Below are positions 8,858 to 17,643 of a stretch of 64,000 nt of DNA, one piece after another. Where the stretch lies: the NCBI GenBank assembly GCA_964471595.1, contig CAYYGN010000004.1, forward strand, positions 1 through 64,000, given 5' to 3'. Each line of letters opens with the position of its first letter. Positions within the stretch are counted from its first letter, which is position 1. The notes beneath the pieces are model-generated. The model did no database searches. It saw only the letters and a list, made by a program, of their open reading frames with translations, and was not told the origin of the DNA. The position numbers were made by a program, and so were the translations under genes. Origin of the DNA: JAGNXB01 sp964471595 (GTDB lineage: Bacteria > Bacteroidota > Bacteroidia > Chitinophagales > Saprospiraceae).

Positions 8858-9541
8858 TTGGACGCCATTGCTCCGCATATTGAAAGTCTGATTTTTGCCG
8901 CCGACAGACCTGTGAGTATCGAGGAGATCCAGGAATGCCTCGAACTGGCATTTGATACTTTGATTCCCCCACCCGACATCATGGAGGTATTGACGTCCAT
9001 CATCGACCGGTATCAATCAGAGGAGTATTCATTCGGCATTGTCCAGATTGCAGGTGGATATCAGTTTATGACCAAGCCCGCTTACCACCAGGCCGTCAAC
9101 ACCTATCTCCGCCAGACTTCACGGAAGAGACTATCGGCGGCCGCTTTGGAAACCCTGGCCATCATCGCCTACAAGCAACCGGTGACCAAGTCCGAACTGG
9201 AAGCCATCAGGGGAGTCAGTTGCGATTACTCTCTGCAGAAACTCCTGGAAAAAGATCTCATTGCCATCACCGGACGCAGTGAAACGGTAGGCAAGCCCCT
9301 CCTTTACGGGACGAGTGAGAAATTCATGGATTATTTCGGACTGAAAAGCCTGCAGGATCTCCCGAAACTCAGGGATTTCAAAGCGCCCGAAGAGGAGATC
9401 GGGGAAGCGCCCTCCATTGACGAGGTGGTTGAACATATCCGGGCCGGTCAGAAAGCCGTTGCGGAGGTGATCGACCCGGAGCCTGTTCCCGGCGAACCAT
9501 CCGCGCAGCCGGTTGTTCGGATTCCAACGGAAGAAGAATGA
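8858..9541 (+). CDS. scpB: Segregation and condensation protein B
   Basis: ScpB is the winged-helix kleisin-interacting subunit of the SMC-ScpA-ScpB condensin that organises the nucleoid. Conserved features are IESLIFAADRPVSIEEI near the start and the core RLSAAALETLAIIAYKQPVTKSELEAIRGVS, followed by a second winged helix and an acidic, probably disordered tail. The frame can be extended to a GTG at 8828, but that codon precedes the promoter box; the first usable codon downstream is TTG at 8858, giving 227 residues. scpA is not adjacent. The stop overlaps the next start (ATGA), indicating translational coupling. Confidence 0.9.
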   Translation: MDAIAPHIESLIFAADRPVSIEEIQECLELAFDTLIPPPDIMEVLTSIIDRYQSEEYSFGIVQIAGGYQFMTKPAYHQAVNTYLRQTSRKRLSAAALETLAIIAYKQPVTKSELEAIRGVSCDYSLQKLLEKDLIAITGRSETVGKPLLYGTSEKFMDYFGLKSLQDLPKLRDFKAPEEEIGEAPSIDEVVEHIRAGQKAVAEVIDPEPVPGEPSAQPVVRIPTEEE

Positions 9542-10083
9542 ACATGCCGGATTCATCGTTGATCAACCGCGTGGCCAACAGTGGCCTGATTACCCTGAAT
9601 CTGGAGCAATATTATCCGGAAAAGCCGATCCATACCTTTGATTTGAAAGATTTCCTGTTTCAGGGTCTCATCCTGAAAGAAAAAGAATTCAGGGAATCTC
9701 TCAAGGAGCATGATTGGGAGCAGTATCAGGGCCACTACCTGGCGGTATTCTGCTCGACAGATGCCATCATACCCGTTTGGGCCTATATGTTGGTGGTGAC
9801 CATGGCCACACCCCATGCCGAACGCATTCACCTGGGAACGCCGGAGGACTTTCTGGCGGCATGGTATCGCGAATCCCTGGCCACATTAGATTTGGCATCC
9901 TTCCGGGATCAGCGCATCGTGATCAAAGGATGCTCCGACAAGCCGGTTCCGGCGGCAGCGTATATGGAGATGACCCGCCTGCTGGTGCCCTTTGCCCAGA
10001 GTATCATGTACGGAGAGCCTTGTTCGACCGTTCCTGTTTTCAAGCGGCCTCGTGTCGTTGTCCCGAAAAATACGGCGCCGTAA
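9538..10083 (+). CDS. DUF2480-family protein
   Basis: A 181-residue cytoplasmic protein whose start overlaps the scpB stop by four bases. The sequence (LINRVANSGLITLNLE near the start, the LFQGLILKEKEFRESL block, CSTDAIIPVWAYMLV, and a late KGCSDKPVP segment) matches my recollection of DUF2480, a family found in Bacteroidota and often next to basic housekeeping genes. Its function is unknown. The segment CSTDAIIPVWAYM and the lone conserved cysteines could suggest a metal or thiol site, but this is speculative. Confidence 0.75.
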   Translation: MNMPDSSLINRVANSGLITLNLEQYYPEKPIHTFDLKDFLFQGLILKEKEFRESLKEHDWEQYQGHYLAVFCSTDAIIPVWAYMLVVTMATPHAERIHLGTPEDFLAAWYRESLATLDLASFRDQRIVIKGCSDKPVPAAAYMEMTRLLVPFAQSIMYGEPCSTVPVFKRPRVVVPKNTAP

Positions 10084-10115
10084 GGCCGAATCTCAACCCC
10101 GAAAAAGTGCCCACC

Positions 10116-10592
10116 ATGATGTCTTTTGTTCCCGAAACCATCATTGACCAGGTCATTGAGGCCCTCGACCGCTCCGATGAAGCGCTGGAAAAGGCGGATC
10201 AGGAGATGGCCGATTCCCAGCCGGATCTGATGGCCTTTCTCACCCAGGAGGCCCTGGATGTCCTTACCGAGGACGAACGCGACTATTTGTTGCTGCTGGG
10301 CTTGACCTTGTGGGAATCAGCACGTCGTGTGCAGGGTGATCTGCCGGTACTGTCAGCCGAACAAATCGGAGAAGCCGAAGAGCGCAATTACGAGCTGTTG
10401 GACAAGGCACAGGGGGCAACATTCCGGGACCGCATCAGCATCTTTTTTGAAGATTATCCCCAGGAGGACTTGCTCGCATTTGTAGAGGATGCCCTCACCG
10501 ATGACGAAGATGAATACGTGACACCCGAAGGACGTGAGACGTTGTTCGTGACGCTGAAATCCGTCATTGACGCCTTGCATGCAGCCTGTTGA
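10116..10592 (+). CDS. Acidic protein of unknown function, third gene of the scpB operon
   Basis: A 158-residue, strongly acidic, helix-rich protein (for example SDEALEKADQEMADSQPDLMAF and a DDEDEYVTPEGRE stretch near the C-terminus) with no signal peptide or membrane segment. The start is the ATG at 10116, 32 bases after the DUF2480 gene; an ATG one codon later is possible. I recognise no family. Its position after scpB and the DUF2480 gene, with no promoter box between them, suggests co-transcription. The downstream dehydrogenase gene has its own promoter. Confidence 0.7.
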   Translation: MMSFVPETIIDQVIEALDRSDEALEKADQEMADSQPDLMAFLTQEALDVLTEDERDYLLLLGLTLWESARRVQGDLPVLSAEQIGEAEERNYELLDKAQGATFRDRISIFFEDYPQEDLLAFVEDALTDDEDEYVTPEGRETLFVTLKSVIDALHAAC

Positions 10593-10635
10593 ACACCTTT
10601 CTCCGGTCGTGGAAAACCGGAAGAACCGGAACGGC

Positions 10636-10643
10636 TACCTTTG
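10636..10643 (+). promoter_or_regulatory. -7 promoter box TACCTTTG of the amino-acid dehydrogenase
   Basis: Exact TAnnTTTG box 23 bases ahead of the ATG at 10667. A longer in-frame start at 10589 would include it in the coding sequence. Confidence 0.7.
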
Positions 10644-10666
10644 CGGCCGTCAATCTTTTGTCCGAC

Positions 10667-11914
10667 ATGATGGATGCCCGACTGGAGGCCTACAAGGCCA
10701 AATCACCCGAAGTAGTTTTTGAATGGCACGATCCCGATTCGGAAGCCCGGGGATGGGTCGTCATCAACAGTTTGAGAGGTGGCGCCGCAGGCGGCGGTAC
10801 AAGGATGCGGAAAGGACTGACCCGCGATGAGGTCATCTCTTTGGCCAAGGTCATGGAGATCAAATTTTCCGTCAGTGGCCCTCCCATCGGCGGCGCCAAA
10901 TCAGGAATCGATTTTGATCCGGCCGATCCGCGCAAGGAAGGTGTCCTCCGGCGCTGGTACCAAGCCGTAATCCCTCTCTTGAAGCATTATTACGGCACAG
11001 GTGGTGATCTCAATGTGGACGAAATTCGCGAAGTCATTCCCATCACCGAGGATTATGGCCTTTGGCATCCTCAAGAGGGGGTGGTCAACGGACACCTGAG
11101 AGCCGTCCGCGGTGAACGGGTAAGGTCCATCGGGCAACTGCGCGAAGGCTGTATCAAACAGGTGACCGATCCTTCCTTTGCCCCTCCGGGTGAAACCCGT
11201 CATGCCGTGGCCGATCTGATTACCGGCTATGGCGTCAGCGAATCCATCCGGCACTTTTATGACCTTTTTTACCAACGCAACCTGAAAGGCAAAAAAGTCA
11301 TCATCCAGGGTTGGGGCAATGTAGCCGCTGCGGCCGGCTATTACCTGGCTCGGCAAGGTGCCGTGATTACCGGAATCCTGGATCTGGGTGGCGTCATCCT
11401 CGCTCCTGAAGGACTCGATATCCAACAGGTTACCGAAATTTTCAACAGCCGACATGGAAACAAACTGGTGCATCCCAAGGCTTTGCCTTATGCGGAAGTG
11501 GCCGCCCGTTTTTGGGAAATGCCGGCTGACATATTCGTTCCCGGCGCTGCCAGCAAACTGGTCAGCCCGGATCAAATCGGCCGCCTGGTCCGACAAGGGC
11601 TTGAGGTCGTTTCCTGCGGGGCCAATGTCCCTTTCACCGATGACGGTGTTTTCTTTGGAGAAACGGCCCTCCAAACCGATCAGCTCATCAGTCTGATTCC
11701 CGATTTCATTGCCAATTGCGGCATGGCCCGGGTCTTTGCCTATCTCATGCAACCGGGTGTTCCGATTACCGACGAGGGCATCTTTGAGGATGTGTCCTGG
11801 ACGATTCGCAAGGCATTGGAAAATGTCCACAGGCTTTCTCCGGCAGCAAATGGTATCTCGGAGCGCGCCATGGGACTGGCCATGGACAAATTGGGATTTA
11901 CCGGAAAACAATGA
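10667..11914 (+). CDS. Glu/Leu/Phe/Val dehydrogenase family protein
   Basis: NAD(P)-dependent oxidative deamination of an L-amino acid to the 2-oxo acid plus ammonia. The 415-residue protein has the substrate-site glycine-rich motif with catalytic lysine K78 in PPIGGAKSGIDF, a second glycine stretch GGAAGGGTRM, and the Rossmann fold GWGNVAAAAGYYLARQGA. The family includes glutamate, leucine, valine and phenylalanine dehydrogenases, and substrate cannot be assigned from sequence here. The frame extends to a start at 10589, but the promoter box at 10636-10643 makes the ATG at 10667 (MMDARLEAYKAKSPEV) the better choice. Confidence 0.88.
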   Translation: MMDARLEAYKAKSPEVVFEWHDPDSEARGWVVINSLRGGAAGGGTRMRKGLTRDEVISLAKVMEIKFSVSGPPIGGAKSGIDFDPADPRKEGVLRRWYQAVIPLLKHYYGTGGDLNVDEIREVIPITEDYGLWHPQEGVVNGHLRAVRGERVRSIGQLREGCIKQVTDPSFAPPGETRHAVADLITGYGVSESIRHFYDLFYQRNLKGKKVIIQGWGNVAAAAGYYLARQGAVITGILDLGGVILAPEGLDIQQVTEIFNSRHGNKLVHPKALPYAEVAARFWEMPADIFVPGAASKLVSPDQIGRLVRQGLEVVSCGANVPFTDDGVFFGETALQTDQLISLIPDFIANCGMARVFAYLMQPGVPITDEGIFEDVSWTIRKALENVHRLSPAANGISERAMGLAMDKLGFTGKQ

Positions 11915-11971
11915 AGCGAAAGGTGCCCATCCAATGCGGGCAACCTCCGGATGTGCCGGTTTGAAACCTTG

Positions 11972-12331
11972 TCAGAACGCCTTCAGGGTGAGCAACACCA
12001 ACGTACAAGCCACCTCGACTTCAATGGACGCTTCTCTGGCCATGCGCATCAGGGCCGGGTTCTCCGTGCCGGGATTAAAGATGATCCGCCGGGGTTTGTA
12101 GGCCAAAATTCGGTTGTATAATGGTACCTGTCGCGCCGGATTGATGTACAGTGTGATGGTATCCAGGTCGGGTATTTCATCGGGCCATGCCGTTTGGATG
12201 TTGACGTCCCCGATCTTTCCGGCACGAAGGCCTATGGCCACGACTTCATGCCCGTTATGCCGCAGTTGTTCGACCGCGGCATGGCTGTACCTCGCCGGAT
12301 TGGGGGACGCCCCGAGCACCAGGGTTTTCAT
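11972..12331 (-). CDS. CoA-binding domain protein (CoA_binding_2)
   Basis: A 119-residue single Rossmann-fold protein of the CoA_binding_2 family related to succinyl-CoA synthetase alpha. It begins MKTLVLGASPNPARYSHAAV, with the nucleotide-binding glycine turn, and has the family motifs INPARQVPLYNRIL and FNPGTENPALMRMA. The biochemical role of these stand-alone domains is not established. It lies 33 bases downstream of the E2 gene on the same strand and may be co-transcribed with it; only a weak box (TATATTGA) is seen upstream. Confidence 0.82.
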   Translation of the reverse strand: MKTLVLGASPNPARYSHAAVEQLRHNGHEVVAIGLRAGKIGDVNIQTAWPDEIPDLDTITLYINPARQVPLYNRILAYKPRRIIFNPGTENPALMRMAREASIEVEVACTLVLLTLKAF

Positions 12332-12364
12332 CCCCTCAATATACGGATTTGTCCCTTGGCGACA

Positions 12365-13624
12365 TCAAAGCAGCATCCGGACCGGTTGGCCGAGTACCTG
12401 GCTGAAGGTCTGCAGGAATTTGGCTCCGGTAGCGCCGTCCACCACCCGGTGGTCGCAGGAGAGCGTGACCCGCATTCTGTGTCCGATTTTAATCTGGCCA
12501 TCCTGGACCACCGGCTTGGCCACAATACCGCCGACTGCCAGGATGCAGGCATCCGGAGGGTTGATAATGGCCGTGAATTCCTCTATGCCGAACATACCGA
12601 GGTTGGAAATGGTAAATGTGTTGCCCTGCATTTCTTCCGGTTGCAGCTTCTTGTCTTTGGCCTTTCCGGCAAAGTTGGCTACCTCGGCATTGATCTGGGA
12701 CAGGGATTTGCGGTCGGCGTGTCGGATGACAGGAACCAGGAGCCCGTCCTCGACGGCAACGGCTACACCGATGTGGATATCGGCATGATAACGGATGCGA
12801 TCCCCCAACCAGGACGAATTGATCGCCGGATGCTGCCTGAGGGCTACCGTCGCTGCTTTGATCACGAGATCGTTGAAGGAAATTTTGGCGGACGCCATGG
12901 CATTGATTTGCTGGCGGGCTTCCATGGCATGATCCATGTCCACTTCTACGGTCAGATAGAAATGCGGTGCGCTGAATTTGCTCTCACCCAATCGGCGGGC
13001 GATGGTTTTACGCATCATGGAAACCGGCACGTCGGTAAAGCCGCCATCAGGAAGTGATTGCGTTGTACCCGATACGGACACGGAAGCAGCAGGGCGTTCC
13101 TGGATAAAGGCTTCCACATCCCTCTTGACGATTCGGCCGCCATCTCCGCCTGTTCCTTCTATGCGACTCAGGTCGATGCCGGATTCGCGAGCCAATGCAC
13201 GCGCCAACGGGGAGGCTTTGACCCTGCCGGATCCGGTATCTGATCCGGCGCCGGCAGCGGAAGCGGGAGCGGAAGTAGGGGCGGGAGCGGGGGTGGGCGC
13301 CGATGGAGATGATGTCGTCGGCTCGGCCGTTGCGGCCAGGCCGTTATTCCTGGTCGCACCTTCTTCCAAAAGTGCTTTGTAATCCTCTCCTTCCTTGCCG
13401 ATGATGGCCAGAAGTCCGTTGACCGGTACGGGTCCCTGAGGTACACCGATGTACAAGAGGACACCCTCATGGTAACTTTCCAGTTCCATGGTGGCTTTGT
13501 CGGTTTCTACTTCGGCCAGGACATCGCCCGGTTCGACCTTGTCGCCGACTTTTTTAAGCCAGGCGACAATATTGCCCTCTTCCATGGTGTCGCTCATGCG
13601 CGGCATACGGATCACTTCTGCCAT
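12365..13624 (-). CDS. Dihydrolipoamide acyltransferase (E2) of a 2-oxo acid dehydrogenase complex
   Basis: Transfers the acyl group from lipoamide to CoA, most likely in the pyruvate dehydrogenase complex. The 419 residues comprise one lipoyl domain (1-77, lipoylated K43 in ETDKATMELE), an Ala/Pro-rich linker (roughly 90-130), a peripheral subunit-binding domain (KASPLARALARESGIDL), and the catalytic domain ending in the active-site DHRVVDGATGAKFLQ. The start at 13624 (MAEVIRMPRMSDTMEEG) is the canonical E2 start; the frame back to 13717 is antisense to the recR leader. No E1 or E3 gene lies next to it, so the complex is encoded at dispersed loci. Confidence 0.92.
   Translation of the reverse strand: MAEVIRMPRMSDTMEEGNIVAWLKKVGDKVEPGDVLAEVETDKATMELESYHEGVLLYIGVPQGPVPVNGLLAIIGKEGEDYKALLEEGATRNNGLAATAEPTTSSPSAPTPAPAPTSAPASAAGAGSDTGSGRVKASPLARALARESGIDLSRIEGTGGDGGRIVKRDVEAFIQERPAASVSVSGTTQSLPDGGFTDVPVSMMRKTIARRLGESKFSAPHFYLTVEVDMDHAMEARQQINAMASAKISFNDLVIKAATVALRQHPAINSSWLGDRIRYHADIHIGVAVAVEDGLLVPVIRHADRKSLSQINAEVANFAGKAKDKKLQPEEMQGNTFTISNLGMFGIEEFTAIINPPDACILAVGGIVAKPVVQDGQIKIGHRMRVTLSCDHRVVDGATGAKFLQTFSQVLGQPVRMLL
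13225..13365. repeat. Low-complexity G/C-rich linker DNA in the E2 gene
   Basis: Imperfect short repeats of the GCGGGAGCGGAAG kind encode the flexible Ala/Pro interdomain linker of the acyltransferase. The linker is coding and not an independent element. Confidence 0.5.
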
Positions 13625-13733
13625 TGCGGAGTATTTCTTTATCGCAAAAATGCAACTTTTTAAGGACTGGAAGGCCAGACCTGTCCTCAAAGAAGGCAGA
13701 CAAACCGACAAGGCCATATCGAAGAAGGCGGGT

Positions 13734-13741
13734 TATTTTTG
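13734..13741 (+). promoter_or_regulatory. recR -7 promoter box TATTTTTG
   Basis: Exact TAnnTTTG box ending only four bases before the ATG at 13746. Transcription is therefore expected to begin at or very near the start codon (leaderless mRNA). Confidence 0.72.
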
Positions 13742-13745
13742 CCTT

Positions 13746-14363
13746 ATGAATCACCTGCCCCAGTTGCTCCGGGAAGCCGTGGATGCCTTTGCCGGCCTTC
13801 CGGGGATAGGACGGAAGACCGCCTTGCGACTTGCTCTGCACCTGTTGCGACAGGAGGAAGACCAGGTCCGCCGGTTCTCCGATGCCGTCCATCGCTTCCG
13901 CCGCGACATCCGCACCTGTTCCTCCTGCCACAATCTGTCGGATACGCCCCTGTGCCCGATTTGTGCAGACCCCTCCAGGATGCGATCCTCCATCTGCGTT
14001 GTCGAATCCGTACGTGACGTCATGGCCATCGAAGATACCCACCAATACCGGGGACTATACCACGTATTGGGCGGTGTCATCAATCCTCTGGATGGCATTG
14101 GTCCCGAACAACTCCATATCGAATCCCTCATCGAACGTGTCCGGCAGGATACTGTCGAGGAAGTCATCATGGCCATTTCTCCCACGATTGAAGGCGAAAC
14201 CACCATATACTATATCTCCCGGCTGATGCGGGAAGCCCCGGTACGCATAAGTACCATTGCCAGGGGTGTCGCTTTCGGGGGCGAACTGGAATACGCCGAC
14301 GAAATCACCCTGGGCCGGTCGATCATGGGCAGGATCCCTTATGCCCTCAAGGAGGACAACTGA
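13746..14363 (+). CDS. recR: Recombination protein RecR
   Basis: RecR acts with RecF/RecO to load RecA onto gapped DNA. The 205-residue protein has the helix-hairpin-helix LPGIGRKTALRLALHLL, the C4 zinc finger CSSCHNLSDTPLCPIC, the Toprim domain (ICVVESVRDVMAIE) and the C-terminal Walker B-like segment. The ATG at 13746 gives the family N-terminus MNHLPQLLREAVDAFAGLPG. The frame is open back to 13488, but that part is antisense to the E2 gene. The stop overlaps the start of the glycosyltransferase gene (TGATG), so the two are probably translationally coupled. Confidence 0.95.
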   Translation: MNHLPQLLREAVDAFAGLPGIGRKTALRLALHLLRQEEDQVRRFSDAVHRFRRDIRTCSSCHNLSDTPLCPICADPSRMRSSICVVESVRDVMAIEDTHQYRGLYHVLGGVINPLDGIGPEQLHIESLIERVRQDTVEEVIMAISPTIEGETTIYYISRLMREAPVRISTIARGVAFGGELEYADEITLGRSIMGRIPYALKEDN

Positions 14364-16312
14364 TGGATCTCTCCGTAATTCTGGTCAGTTACAACGTCCG
14401 GCATTTTCTGGAGGAGGCATTGTATGCCGTCGAACAGGCACTGGAAGGACTCCAGGCCGAAATCATCGTAGTGGACAATGCCTCGGTGGATGATTCCGTG
14501 GCCATGGTCCGTTCTCGTTTTCCCCATGTTCGCCTGATGGCCAACCAGGACAATACAGGATTTGCCGTGGCCAATAATCAAGCCATCCGGCAGGCTTCGG
14601 GGCGATACATCCTTTTGCTCAATCCGGATACGGTTGTAGGGGAAGACGCCTTTCACAAATGCCTGGCTTTCATGGATGCCCATCCCGATGCAGGGGCACT
14701 CGGCGCCAGAATGATCGACGGAGGGGGTCAATTCCTTCCCGAATCCAAAAGAGGATTCCCCACCCCGTTTGCTGCCTTCTGCAAAGCGTTCGGGTTGTCG
14801 CGTCTTTTTCCCCGGTCATCGATCTTCAACCGGTATTATCTGGGACATTTGTCCCAACACCAAACCGTCCCCGTAGATGTTCTGGCCGGAGCCTTCATGT
14901 TCATGCGCAGGGAGGCCCTTGACAGGGCAGGCTTGCTGGACGAGCAGTTTTTCATGTATGGGGAGGACATCGACCTTTCCTTTCGCATCCAACAGTCCGG
15001 ATTTGTCAACTACTACTTTCCGGATGTCACCATCATTCACTACAAGGGAGAAAGTACGCGTAGAGGATCCCTGCAGTACATCCGTATTTTTTATCAGGCC
15101 ATGATCCTGTTTGCCCGGAAATACTTTCATGGACCCAGCCGCCAGGTGTACATCGCGTTGATCCAATGGGCCATTTACTTTCGTGCCTCCCTTTCGGTAG
15201 GATACAGGCTTTTGCGGCGCGGATGGCTGCTGGCTGCCGACACAGCCATCCTTTATGGATCCATCCTCCTCATCAAGGATTTTTGGGCCCAATACTATTT
15301 CAACGATCCGGACTATTATCCGTCCTACTTCCATTTGGTCAACGCACCTTTATATACCGGGATATGGCTCCTGAGTCTGTACCTGAGCGGCGCCTGGGAC
15401 CGGCCATTTGACCTGTGGTCGGCGGCCAGAGGCATTCTGGCCGGCACATTGGGCGTGGCTGCCATTTACGGGTTTCTCGATGACCCCTATCGCACCTCCA
15501 GGGCCATTATACTGATCAGCACGGCCGCCGCATTGGCAGGCACGCTGCTGCTTCGGATGACCGTACACTATTTCCGGACGGGACACTTGTTTGCGCATCC
15601 TCACCGGCATGCCGCCCTGATCGTCGTGGGCAAAGCCGATGAATGCACGCGTGCAGAAGACCTGCTCCTGCGCATGGATCGCCGTAAAAATCTCATTGGA
15701 CGGATTGACCCCGACAATGGCTCGACCGGGGAGACGGTCATCGGGTCCATGCGGGATCTCGACCAGATTGTAAGGCTCTTCGATGTGGACGAAATCCTGT
15801 TTTGCGGAAGGGACGTGCGGGCTGCTCAGATCATCGGATGGATGGATGCGATTGGCACCGGACCCGACTACCGGATTCTGCCGGCTGGCGGACAAAGCAT
15901 CATCGGCAGTACTTCCGCTTCTGCCGCCGGGGATCCCTATACCCTGGATATCAGGTTTCGCATCGCCGATCCTCTCATGCGTCGCCACAAGCGAATGCTG
16001 GATGTCCTACTGGGATTTCTCATGTTACCGCTGGCCCCTGTCCTGCTTTGGTTCCAGCGTTCGCCTTCCCGGTATTTGGGGCATGCTTTCGCCTTGATGA
16101 CGGGCACGAGGACTCTGGTGGCTTATGAATCCCGTCTTAAACACTTGCCCCAACTCACCCCGGGCATTTTCCGCCCCGAAGCCATCCACCCCGATGTGCA
16201 TATGGACCAGGCTGTCACCGATCATCTGAGTTTCCTGTATGCCCGCGACTACGAGCTGGTGCGCGATATTCGTATTTTCATAAGAAACATCCGCCGGCTT
16301 GACCGTCCATAA
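14363..16312 (+). CDS. GT2 glycosyltransferase fused to a degenerate polyprenyl-phosphate sugar transferase-like membrane region
   Basis: A 649-residue predicted inner-membrane protein for cell-surface polysaccharide synthesis. Residues 1-245 are a family 2 glycosyltransferase of the rhamnosyltransferase-like group (MDLSVILVSYNVRHFLEEAL, VDNASVDDS, LLLNPDT acidic motif, and GLLDEQFFMYGEDIDLSFR). Residues about 260-410 contain several hydrophobic spans. Residues 418-530 resemble the Rossmann-like domain of WbaP/WcaJ-type phosphoglycosyl transferases. Residues 536-648 keep the entry helix (RRHKRMLDVLLGFLMLP) and the tail (LTPGIFRPE, then YARDYELVRDIRIFIRNI) of that family, but lack the central catalytic stretch. 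The first domain is probably active, and the second may be structural or regulatory. It overlaps recR by one base. Confidence 0.85.
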   Translation: MDLSVILVSYNVRHFLEEALYAVEQALEGLQAEIIVVDNASVDDSVAMVRSRFPHVRLMANQDNTGFAVANNQAIRQASGRYILLLNPDTVVGEDAFHKCLAFMDAHPDAGALGARMIDGGGQFLPESKRGFPTPFAAFCKAFGLSRLFPRSSIFNRYYLGHLSQHQTVPVDVLAGAFMFMRREALDRAGLLDEQFFMYGEDIDLSFRIQQSGFVNYYFPDVTIIHYKGESTRRGSLQYIRIFYQAMILFARKYFHGPSRQVYIALIQWAIYFRASLSVGYRLLRRGWLLAADTAILYGSILLIKDFWAQYYFNDPDYYPSYFHLVNAPLYTGIWLLSLYLSGAWDRPFDLWSAARGILAGTLGVAAIYGFLDDPYRTSRAIILISTAAALAGTLLLRMTVHYFRTGHLFAHPHRHAALIVVGKADECTRAEDLLLRMDRRKNLIGRIDPDNGSTGETVIGSMRDLDQIVRLFDVDEILFCGRDVRAAQIIGWMDAIGTGPDYRILPAGGQSIIGSTSASAAGDPYTLDIRFRIADPLMRRHKRMLDVLLGFLMLPLAPVLLWFQRSPSRYLGHAFALMTGTRTLVAYESRLKHLPQLTPGIFRPEAIHPDVHMDQAVTDHLSFLYARDYELVRDIRIFIRNIRRLDRP

Positions 16313-16321
16313 ACTGCGCCC

Positions 16322-17527
16322 ATGCCTGAATTTTCTATGATGGACCGCATTCGCCACCTCGCGAAAGACCGAGCTCCGGAGTTGGTCGGCATGCGACGTC
16401 ACCTGCATCAGTATCCCGAATTGTCCTTCGAGGAGGCGGAGACAGGACGGTATATCGCCTCCCGCCTACAGGATATGGGCATACCTTTCACTACCGGTTG
16501 GGCCGGGCACGGGATAGTGGGGTTGATCGAAGGAAAGGGTTCAGGTCCTGTCACCGCCCTGCGGGCCGATATGGATGCCCTGCCCATCTCCGAACAAACA
16601 GGTCTGCCTTTTGCCTCCGTGCGGCCGGGGGTCATGCATGCCTGCGGGCATGATGCCCACATGACGTGTCTGTTGGGTGCAGCCGGTATCCTGAACGAAA
16701 TGCGCGAATACTGGTCAGGCACGATCAAACTGATCTTCCAGCCGGCCGAAGAAAAATGCCCCGGCGGCGCCGCCGCCATGATCGAAGAGGGTGTGCTGCG
16801 CACTCCGGCGCCTACAGCCATATTCGGCCTTCATGTTCTTCCCGAATTGCCTGCGGGAAAAGTGGGTTTCCGAGAAGGAATGGCCATGGCGGCTGCCGAC
16901 GAATTGTACCTCACTATCGAAGGCAAAGGCGGCCACGGCGCCCAACCGCACCTGAATGTGGATCCCATCGCCATCAGCGCGGCCCTGCTCACCGCCCTCC
17001 AACAGGTAGTGAGCCGGCGCAGCAACCCTCTCGTGCCCTGCGTGCTGACGTTTGGCAAGATCTGGTCAGAAGGAGGCGCGACCAATATCATCCCCGCCCG
17101 GGTCCACATCGAGGGCACCCTGCGCACTTTCGACGAGGGCTGGCGGATGGAGGCCCATTCCCTTGTGGAAAAAATGACGGCGGACATTCCCCGCAGCATG
17201 GGTGGCAAAGGGATCCTTGAAATTCGAAAAGGCAATCCGCCCCTGTACAATGACCCGGCATTGACGCGGCAAACCCGGGATTGGGCAGCCGATTATCTCG
17301 GTCATGAAAATGTCGTGGATGTCGATCCGCGAATGGGGGCCGAAGATTTTGCCTGGTATTCAAAGGCGTTACCCGCCTGTTTTTGGCGACTGGGGACGGC
17401 GCCACCGGGCCGCGAGGGGGCACCCGGCCTTCACTCGCCCCATTTTGACCTCGACGAATCGGCCTTGTCCATCGGCGCCGGGCTGACGGCCTGGATCGCT
17501 TGCCACCGGCAAAAAACAACCGGTTGA
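16322..17527 (+). CDS. M20 family amidohydrolase (N-acyl-amino-acid/hippurate hydrolase type)
   Basis: A zinc or manganese di-metal hydrolase of the M20D group that cleaves N-acyl amino acids. The 401-residue protein contains the family motifs MRRHLHQYPELSFEE, ALRADMDALPISEQTGLPFAS, HACGHDAHMTCLLGAA and FQPAEEKCPGGAAAMIEEG, plus the dimerisation domain (GKGGHGAQPHLNVDPI) and a late metal ligand region, MGAEDFAWYS. There is no signal peptide. It starts 10 bases after the glycosyltransferase gene, so transcription with recR is possible. The exact substrate cannot be inferred. Confidence 0.92.
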   Translation: MPEFSMMDRIRHLAKDRAPELVGMRRHLHQYPELSFEEAETGRYIASRLQDMGIPFTTGWAGHGIVGLIEGKGSGPVTALRADMDALPISEQTGLPFASVRPGVMHACGHDAHMTCLLGAAGILNEMREYWSGTIKLIFQPAEEKCPGGAAAMIEEGVLRTPAPTAIFGLHVLPELPAGKVGFREGMAMAAADELYLTIEGKGGHGAQPHLNVDPIAISAALLTALQQVVSRRSNPLVPCVLTFGKIWSEGGATNIIPARVHIEGTLRTFDEGWRMEAHSLVEKMTADIPRSMGGKGILEIRKGNPPLYNDPALTRQTRDWAADYLGHENVVDVDPRMGAEDFAWYSKALPACFWRLGTAPPGREGAPGLHSPHFDLDESALSIGAGLTAWIACHRQKTTG

Positions 17528-17643
17528 TGAAACATTTTGGACGTCATCCGAGTACACGATGCAGTACGAAACTTGATTCACATAGGATTTGTTCGTATAT
17601 TTATTGACGCATTTCAACAATAACAGCCCTTCATATCCCTCCT

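Noticed and set aside
13225..13365. GC-rich short repeats as a mobile-element remnant
   Set aside because: They encode the Ala/Pro linker of the acyltransferase.
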